A model generated the notes under the pieces. That model ran no database searches and was not told where the DNA came from. It worked only from the letters and a program-made list of their open reading frames with translations. A stretch of DNA of 7,738 nucleotides from DASRJX01 sp035649235 (GTDB lineage Bacteria > Acidobacteriota > Polarisedimenticolia > Gp22-AA2): assembly GCA_035649235.1 (NCBI GenBank), contig DASRJX010000042.1:1-7738 (forward strand). Direction: 5' to 3'. Position 1 is the stretch's first letter. Every line of letters begins with the position of its first letter. Both the position numbers and the translations under genes were made by a program. Below, in pieces: positions 1 to 4,900 of the stretch.

Positions 1-1
1 C

Positions 2-1528
2 GCAGACCTGCCGGAGACCGACGCGCCGGTCGAGGTGACGCACGAGATGGCGTTCTGGACGGCGATCGGCGGCCTCGACCTGCGCCGCGCCATCCTGAAG
101 GAGGTCGGCTCCGTGACGCCGCGGGAGGTGCAGGACCTGGCGGCGGGGCTCAGAGCCGACAGCGCCGCTATCGGCACGGTGCTCCCGGAGGCGAAGGGGA
201 CGCCTGAGCCGCCGCCCGAGCCGCCGCCCGCAGCGGGGTCCGCTTCGGCGGGCGCGGCCGCGAAGGCCGCTACGCCGAAGGTGACGCCGGGAAACGGCTC
301 CCGGCCCGATCGGCTGGCGGACTCATCCTCCCGGCCGAGGGCGCCGGAACGCGCCCGCGGGCCGACCGTCAGGACCCGACCGCTTCCTGCAGGGGGCCGC
401 GCCATCATCGATGCGCGGCCCGATCAGCGCACCTTCGTGCTGCGGCTGGCGCTCTCTGACTCCTCCGCGCCGGCCGGCGGAGCGCCCCGGCTCGCCGCGG
501 CCGCGGCTGCGTTGCAACGGGATCGGGACGCCCGGCTGCGCCTCGCGACGATCGGTGTCCGGACGGCCGCATTCGGTCCGGGCGAGGCGGCGTTCGCCGA
601 TCGCGACACTCTCCAGATCGAGGCGGTGGGCCCTGCGGAAGCGCTCTCGGACGCCGTCGCGATCCTGGGACCGGCTCTGGGCCACGCGCTCCTCGCGCCC
701 ACCGCCGCGGCGGCATCGCCGTCGGCGGATCCGTCCGAGCGCGCCCTGGAGCTCCTGGCGCAAGCCGTCGGGGCTCCGGCGCCCGGGGTCGCGGAGAGGA
801 CGGGCGGCGGCGCCGCGCTGGCGCTCGTCTCCCCCTTCACGCCCGAGTCCGTCGAGCCGTGGCTCGCGCGGCTCGTCCCCACCATCCCTCCTGGGGATCG
901 TGGCCCCGGAGCGTCCTCAGGCGATCGTTTGAGCGCGCCCGGCGGCGCGGCCGGGTCGCCCTTGGCGACGGGGACACCCTTTGCCGCCGGCCGCCGGTCC
1001 GCGTCGCTCGAGGACATCTCCCAGGGACATCTGCTGCTGGCGGTGCCGGGGGACGCCGACGCCGCGGCGCAGGAGGCCGTCGCCTGGATCCTGCACCACA
1101 ACTACGGCGGCCGCCTCGGATCGAAAGCGATCGCGGAGATGGGGCTGGTCTACGACATGGACAGCGAGTCGGTCAGGCGCGGGACGCGGCTCGTCTACTT
1201 CACGATGGGGGCCGATCCGGGAACCCTCGGCCGGCTGGAGTCGGCCCTCGCCGTGGTTCTCGACACCGCCAGGCAGGACATCACCGAGCAGGAGGTGGCC
1301 GAATTCAGGAGCTTCCTCCCCGGGTCGCTCGTGGTGCGCCTCGCCGACCCGGCGCAGGCGGCGCGCCTCTACTGCGCGGCCCTCCTGCGCGGCGAGGACG
1401 ACACGGTCGTCGCGGCCTTCGCCAGGAGTGCTATGGATCTGACGCGCGAGCGCGTCGCCGCGGCGGCGCGCCGCATGCTCGATCCGGCGCGGCGGCTGAC
1501 GGTCGTCGTCGGCCGCGCGTCGCGGTGA
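2..1528 (+). CDS. M16-family peptidase-like protein, C-terminal part (5' end outside window)
   Basis: The reading frame is open from the window's first bases to a TGA at 1526-1528 (508 codons). A GTG at 35 is in frame, but coding similarity appears to continue upstream of it, so I treat the gene as 5'-truncated. Fragment residues 1-70 resemble the end of one M16 C-terminal domain (V-T-P-R-E-V-Q-D-L-A, then V-L-P-E). A Pro/Ala-rich linker follows (about residues 68-125). Next is an Ala-rich segment at about 125-300, in the place of an M16 N-terminal-type domain but with no HxxEH zinc motif. A clear M16 C-terminal domain covers about 342-505, with L-H-H-N-Y-G-G-R-L-G-S at 364-374 followed by G-L-V-Y-D-M. 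M16 proteins are zinc peptidases or their inactive partners, often exported or envelope-bound. Any catalytic site must lie upstream of the window, so this part is structural or substrate-enclosing by inference. It converges on the cytochrome gene. Family assignment is good; substrate is unknown. Confidence 0.83.
   Translation, partial: ADLPETDAPVEVTHEMAFWTAIGGLDLRRAILKEVGSVTPREVQDLAAGLRADSAAIGTVLPEAKGTPEPPPEPPPAAGSASAGAAAKAATPKVTPGNGSRPDRLADSSSRPRAPERARGPTVRTRPLPAGGRAIIDARPDQRTFVLRLALSDSSAPAGGAPRLAAAAAALQRDRDARLRLATIGVRTAAFGPGEAAFADRDTLQIEAVGPAEALSDAVAILGPALGHALLAPTAAAASPSADPSERALELLAQAVGAPAPGVAERTGGGAALALVSPFTPESVEPWLARLVPTIPPGDRGPGASSGDRLSAPGGAAGSPLATGTPFAAGRRSASLEDISQGHLLLAVPGDADAAAQEAVAWILHHNYGGRLGSKAIAEMGLVYDMDSESVRRGTRLVYFTMGADPGTLGRLESALAVVLDTARQDITEQEVAEFRSFLPGSLVVRLADPAQAARLYCAALLRGEDDTVVAAFARSAMDLTRERVAAAARRMLDPARRLTVVVGRASR
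206..229 (+). repeat. Two perfect 12-bp tandem units encoding (Glu-Pro-Pro-Pro)x2
   Basis: The unit GAGCCGCCGCCC occurs twice in direct succession, in frame within the M16-like gene, giving E-P-P-P-E-P-P-P. It opens the Pro/Ala-rich linker between the two M16-like halves. It is most simply an expanded flexible hinge. Short in-frame GC-rich repeats of this kind can vary in copy number by slippage. Confidence 0.8.
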
Positions 1529-1539
1529 ACCTTCCTCTC

Positions 1540-1559
1540 GCTCCCCCCTCAGGGGGAGC
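1540..1559. terminator. Possible shared bidirectional terminator hairpin between convergent genes
   Basis: A perfect 8-bp inverted repeat (GCTCCCCC / GGGGGAGC) encloses a 4-base loop. It begins 11 bases after the M16-like stop and spans the TGA (1549-1551) and last three codons of the minus-strand cytochrome gene. Position and symmetry suit termination of both convergent transcripts. Neither strand has a T-run after the stem, so it is not a canonical intrinsic terminator. It may instead act as an RNA 3'-end stabiliser or a Rho-assisted stop, or be a chance GC hairpin. Confidence 0.5.
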
Positions 1560-4500
1560 AGGCGAGCGCGTCTATAGCACCGCCGCCCGGCCCGAAGGGC
1601 CCGGTGCCGCACGGTTTCTTCGCCCGGACGAGGTAGTAGTAGCCGTCGCCCGAGGCCGGGTTCGGCCGGGCGTCGGCCCACTCCGCCGTGAGGAGCCCGC
1701 CCGCGAGACAGCCCGCCAGGCTGAATCCGCCGGACGGCAGCGCCGACAGGTTCCCTCCCGCGACATCGTAGGCAAGAGGCGCGAAGTCGGGAGGGACGAG
1801 CGCGGTCCAGGTGAGGTGCGTTGCGGCATCGACCTGAACGCCCGAGACCTGGCCCGGCAGCGCCCACTCGGAGGGATCGGCCGGAGCGCAGTCGTTGCCG
1901 TTGAGCGTCAGGTCCTCGTCACGATCGATCCCCATCCGGACGCCCGAGCCGACCGTGGCGCAGGTGAAGGTGATCGGCCCTCCCGCCTGCTCCCGCAACG
2001 ACGTCGTCGTGACCTGCGGCTCCCCCGCCACGTCCGTGGTCCAGAGCCCTCCCTGGGCGGTGCCGTTCAGCACCCAGGTCCGCTCCCGCGCCCCGGGCGC
2101 CTGTGAGCGGGCGGCCGCCGTCAGCTCGCAGTGGCGGTTCGCATCCGCCAGGTTGCCCAGGGTGAGCAGCGACGCGAGGAGGCTCTCCGACGCGGGGGGA
2201 CCGGTCGGCGGCGTGCCCGGCGGCAGGGTCAGATTGCGCCCCACCGAGGGGCGGGTGCCGGTCGGGAACATCAGGCTGAAGGCCGAGATGTTCTTCACGT
2301 CGTCGGCCGTGAGGCTGAAGACCGAGGCGGAGAGGAAGGTGTTCATGTCCGGGATCGCCCCGTCGTGGATGAGCCCGAAGCCGCTCTTCTGGTCGGGACG
2401 ATCGGCCGCATTGTTGACGTCGCCGAAGCGCGGCCCGATCTTCTCGTACAGGTTCCTCATGTGCGGGATCTTGAGATCGCTGTGCGGCGATCCGTCGGCG
2501 TCCCCGTTGAACAGCGCGGCGCGCGCGGATGCCGGGTCGCCCGGCTCGATCCCTCCCAGCTTGCCGCCGTTGGCGCCGAACGGCAGCGTGTGGCAGCTGA
2601 CGCAGAAGATGCCGCCGTCGGTCGCGGCGCCGGTCGTGCCGAGGAAGCGCTGCTGGCCGACAAACGGGTTGCCCGGGTTCGCAAGGCCGGGGACCGAGAC
2701 GACGGCGTTCGGCACCTGGTCGTCGACGGTGCGGAACGGGTTGGGCGGGAACTCCTGGGCCAGTGCGAACTGGCGGAACTCCTCCATGACCCCGGCGCTG
2801 ACGCCCGCCGGCTCGTTGTTGATCGGCCCGATGTCTTTCGTCCCCATCAGTCCGACGAACGCCTTGTTGAAGGCGTTCATCGTCGCGCGATCGCCGCGCC
2901 AGTGGAGCGGCTCCAGCATGCCGCGCAGCGTCTGGGTGGTCATCGGGCCCTTCTCCGGGTCGAAGCCGGCGTGGGAGGCTACCAAGGCCGGGTTGTCGAC
3001 CGGGAAGAAGCGCACGTTGTCCCCCGGCGTGCCGTAGGCGACGAATTGCCCCGTCGGGTCCCCGAGGTCCCAGGCCAGGCCGTCCTTGTCGCCGAACAGG
3101 TGGCAGGAGGAGCAGGCCGCGTCGCCGTGGCCGCTGCTGTCGATGCCGTCGTAGAGGTGCCGCCGTCCCGTCCGGGTGACGAGAGGGGTCGGATCGTGGA
3201 GCGCTAACTCACCGATCTTCGTCAGGCTCGCCGCGTCCACGAGGGCGATCGAGTTGGAGAACCGGTTCAGGACGTACAGACGGTTGGCTCCGGCCTCGAG
3301 GAGGGCGACGCCGCTCGGTCCCTCGCCGACCTCGACGGCGTCGGGTGTGGCGCGCGACGGGCCGAAGACGCAGGCGCCGTAGTCCGGTCCCGGTCCGTTG
3401 AGGCAGGCCTGGCTCACCCGGAACAGCTTGCGCGACCCGACGGCCGTCAGGTAGGCGAAGGTGCCGGCGCCGTTCCACACCATCATCCCGGGCTGTGAGA
3501 CGCTCGCCTGGCGCTCCGCCAGGTTGGTCGCCGGGTCGCTCGTGCGCACGATGTGGCGGTTGAGATCGACGATGCGCGCCGCGTTCCCCGCCCCCGGATC
3601 GACGATCGTCATCCGGTTGTCCACCATGTGGCCGCGCACGCCCAGGGCGTGCTCGAAGCGGACGTTGTTCCTGGCCTCGGTGTTAGGGATGTAGACGCGT
3701 CCGTTGGCCGGGTTCACCGACACCTCGAACAGCGAGGTCCCGAGGTGATCGACCGCGACGGTCGAGGCCGTAGTTGGATTGGCCGCGTCGATGACGAACA
3801 GGTCGTGGTCCGGCAGCCGGTACGGAACGCAGTCGCTCCAATCCTGCCCCTGGTCGTCCAGCCAGCGGCCGCTACCGCCGTTCCAGCGCACGACGAGACT
3901 CACCGGTGGCTGCGCGCCGTTGGGCGGGTCCGGAAGCGCCATGTTGCGCGCGATTCCCGGCGGATGCGCCGGATAAGGCGGGTGCACGTTGTTCCGGCAG
4001 GCGATGTTGTTGAGGCCGAGCGCTGTCAGACGGGGCTGGTCGAGACCGAGCCCCTGTCCCCAGATCGCGTTGGCATTGATCACCGTCGTCTGGTTCCCCG
4101 ACTGCAGGAGGACGGCGTAGACCTTGCTGCCGTCGTTCGAGGCGGCGAGCGCCCGCACGTCGCGGCCGAAGAGATCGACCCGCGCCGGCGGGATCGAAAG
4201 GTCGGCGAGGCTGAAGACCTTGACCGCGTCCTCCTGCGACACCGCCACGAACGCCTTGCCGGCGGCGAACAGGACGTCGGTCGGCTCGTCCCCGACGACG
4301 ATTGTCCGCACCACCGTCCCCAGGTTCAGGTCGACGATGCTGATGGTGTCGGACAGGTTGTTGACGACCCACGCCTCGGAATCGGTGCGGGCCACGACGG
4401 TCACCGGCTCCAGCCCCACGGGGATGGCTCGCTCCGGCGTGAGATCCCCGGAGGCCGAGACGGTGAAGACCTCGAGCAGCGCGTCCGGCGTGTTGACGGC

Positions 4501-4635
4501 CAGGAGACGCGCTCCCGACGGCGTCAGATCGATCGGATGGACGTGCGAGGACTCGAAGTTGACGTAGGCGGCGAACGCCTGCGGGCTCAGTGAAACCAGA
4601 AAGGACACGAAGAGTGTGATGGGGATGCGGCGCAT
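1549..4635 (-). CDS. Exported YVTN beta-propeller / diheme cytochrome c fusion protein with fibronectin-like tail
   Basis: A complete 1028-residue protein, probably a periplasmic or secreted redox protein. Residues 1-22 form a Sec signal peptide (M-R-R, hydrophobic core, cleavage likely after A-F-A at 21-23). Residues about 24-480 carry YVTN-type propeller repeats, for example A-W-V-V-N-N-L-S-D-T-I-S-I-V-D and L-Y-V-L-N-R-F-S-N-S-I-A-L-V-D. Two heme-c sites follow: CSSCH at 508-512 (3100-3114) and CVSCH at 678-682 (2590-2604). Between and after them are features of diheme MauG/cytochrome c peroxidase-like proteins: M-T-T-Q-T-L-R-G-M with H-W-R-G-D (565-582), M-R-N-L-Y-E-K-I-G (726-734) and G-L-I-H-D-G (754-759). 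Met726 or Met565 are candidate axial ligands. Residues 904-920 form an acidic D-R-D-E-D...N-D-C patch, and about 930-1010 look fibronectin III-like. The ATG at 4635 gives a clean signal peptide and has a promoter immediately upstream. Peroxidase or oxidase activity is inference; substrate and electron partner are unknown. The gene stands alone, divergent from the SpvB/TcB-like gene. Confidence 0.92.
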   Translation of the reverse strand: MRRIPITLFVSFLVSLSPQAFAAYVNFESSHVHPIDLTPSGARLLAVNTPDALLEVFTVSASGDLTPERAIPVGLEPVTVVARTDSEAWVVNNLSDTISIVDLNLGTVVRTIVVGDEPTDVLFAAGKAFVAVSQEDAVKVFSLADLSIPPARVDLFGRDVRALAASNDGSKVYAVLLQSGNQTTVINANAIWGQGLGLDQPRLTALGLNNIACRNNVHPPYPAHPPGIARNMALPDPPNGAQPPVSLVVRWNGGSGRWLDDQGQDWSDCVPYRLPDHDLFVIDAANPTTASTVAVDHLGTSLFEVSVNPANGRVYIPNTEARNNVRFEHALGVRGHMVDNRMTIVDPGAGNAARIVDLNRHIVRTSDPATNLAERQASVSQPGMMVWNGAGTFAYLTAVGSRKLFRVSQACLNGPGPDYGACVFGPSRATPDAVEVGEGPSGVALLEAGANRLYVLNRFSNSIALVDAASLTKIGELALHDPTPLVTRTGRRHLYDGIDSSGHGDAACSSCHLFGDKDGLAWDLGDPTGQFVAYGTPGDNVRFFPVDNPALVASHAGFDPEKGPMTTQTLRGMLEPLHWRGDRATMNAFNKAFVGLMGTKDIGPINNEPAGVSAGVMEEFRQFALAQEFPPNPFRTVDDQVPNAVVSVPGLANPGNPFVGQQRFLGTTGAATDGGIFCVSCHTLPFGANGGKLGGIEPGDPASARAALFNGDADGSPHSDLKIPHMRNLYEKIGPRFGDVNNAADRPDQKSGFGLIHDGAIPDMNTFLSASVFSLTADDVKNISAFSLMFPTGTRPSVGRNLTLPPGTPPTGPPASESLLASLLTLGNLADANRHCELTAAARSQAPGARERTWVLNGTAQGGLWTTDVAGEPQVTTTSLREQAGGPITFTCATVGSGVRMGIDRDEDLTLNGNDCAPADPSEWALPGQVSGVQVDAATHLTWTALVPPDFAPLAYDVAGGNLSALPSGGFSLAGCLAGGLLTAEWADARPNPASGDGYYYLVRAKKPCGTGPFGPGGGAIDALACSP

Positions 4636-4641
4636 GGCAGG

Positions 4642-4670
4642 AATCTACCGCCAACCCTTCACCCTGTCCA
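4642..4670 (-). promoter_or_regulatory. Sigma70-like promoter of the cytochrome gene, predicted leaderless
   Basis: On the minus strand, TGGACA (4670-4665) matches the -35 consensus TTGACA at five of six bases. After an exact 17-bp spacer comes TAGATT (4647-4642), which matches TATAAT at four of six. Six bases then separate the -10 from the ATG at 4635, so transcription would start at or next to the start codon. Consistent with a leaderless mRNA, no Shine-Dalgarno lies at normal distance from that ATG. This is a pattern match only. Confidence 0.55.
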
Positions 4671-4700
4671 CCTGATCGCCCGGGTTCGCCGTCCGTTCGT

Positions 4701-4724
4701 CTCCGTCCGCCGCCGGACGCGGAG
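4701..4724. other. GC-rich imperfect hairpin in the divergent intergenic region
   Basis: CTCCG and TCCG on the left pair with CGGA and CGGAG on the right, with a CCGC loop and a two-base CG bulge on the right arm. Counted another way, CGTCCG (4704-4709) pairs perfectly with CGGACG (4714-4719). It could lie in the 5' leader of the SpvB/TcB-like mRNA or be an operator. GC content this high makes such hairpins common by chance. Confidence 0.25.
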
Positions 4725-4890
4725 CCCACTCCGCCGGGCGCGACCCGCGCGCAGCGCCCATCCCGTCTCGCGATGCAAGTCGGCTTCCTTCAGTCGCTTG
4801 TGCGACGCGATCCCTTGTCGCCGCGCGACGGCGGAGCCGTGGCACCTCCCTTGCCTTCCCGGCCCGCCCGACCGCGCTGCGGCGCACCCG

Positions 4891-4895
4891 GGAGG
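4891..4895 (+). promoter_or_regulatory. Shine-Dalgarno that sets the GTG start at 4901
   Basis: GGAGG, inside a longer GGGAGGG run, sits five bases before the GTG at 4901, which is an optimal distance. It is the main reason for choosing this GTG. The in-frame TTG at 4922, preceded by GAGGAG at 4912-4917, is the only other reasonable start I see, and no in-frame ATG precedes the signal-like segment. Confidence 0.75.
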
Positions 4896-4900
4896 GAATC

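Larger units (their letters stand above)
4636..4900. other. Divergent intergenic region between cytochrome and SpvB/TcB-like genes
   Basis: 265 bp between two divergent start codons. On the minus strand it holds a sigma70-like promoter right at the cytochrome start. On the plus strand it holds a strong Shine-Dalgarno before the GTG at 4901. I find only one TA dinucleotide in the whole region, and it lies in the minus-strand -10 box. No plus-strand sigma70-type -10 is therefore visible, and the promoter of the SpvB/TcB-like gene is either of another sigma type or not recognisable. A GC-rich imperfect hairpin lies at 4701-4724. Confidence 0.7.

Noticed and set aside
410..890. A catalytic M16 zinc motif (HxxEH) in the window
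   Set aside because: I searched the M16-like fragment and found none. Any active site must be upstream of the window or absent.
859..2106. Long plus-strand open frame spanning the end of the M16-like gene and the start of the cytochrome region
   Set aside because: Its composition is Arg/Gly-rich low complexity, and it crosses two genes supported by clear domain motifs on other frames.
1895..3207. Overlapping plus-strand open frames antisense to the cytochrome heme region
   Set aside because: The minus-strand frame carries two CxxCH motifs and YVTN repeats throughout. The plus frames are featureless.
4804..4840. Short GTCGC/GCGAC and CGCCG/CGGCG inverted repeats
   Set aside because: Stems of 5 bp in DNA this GC-rich are expected by chance, and two competing pairings exist.
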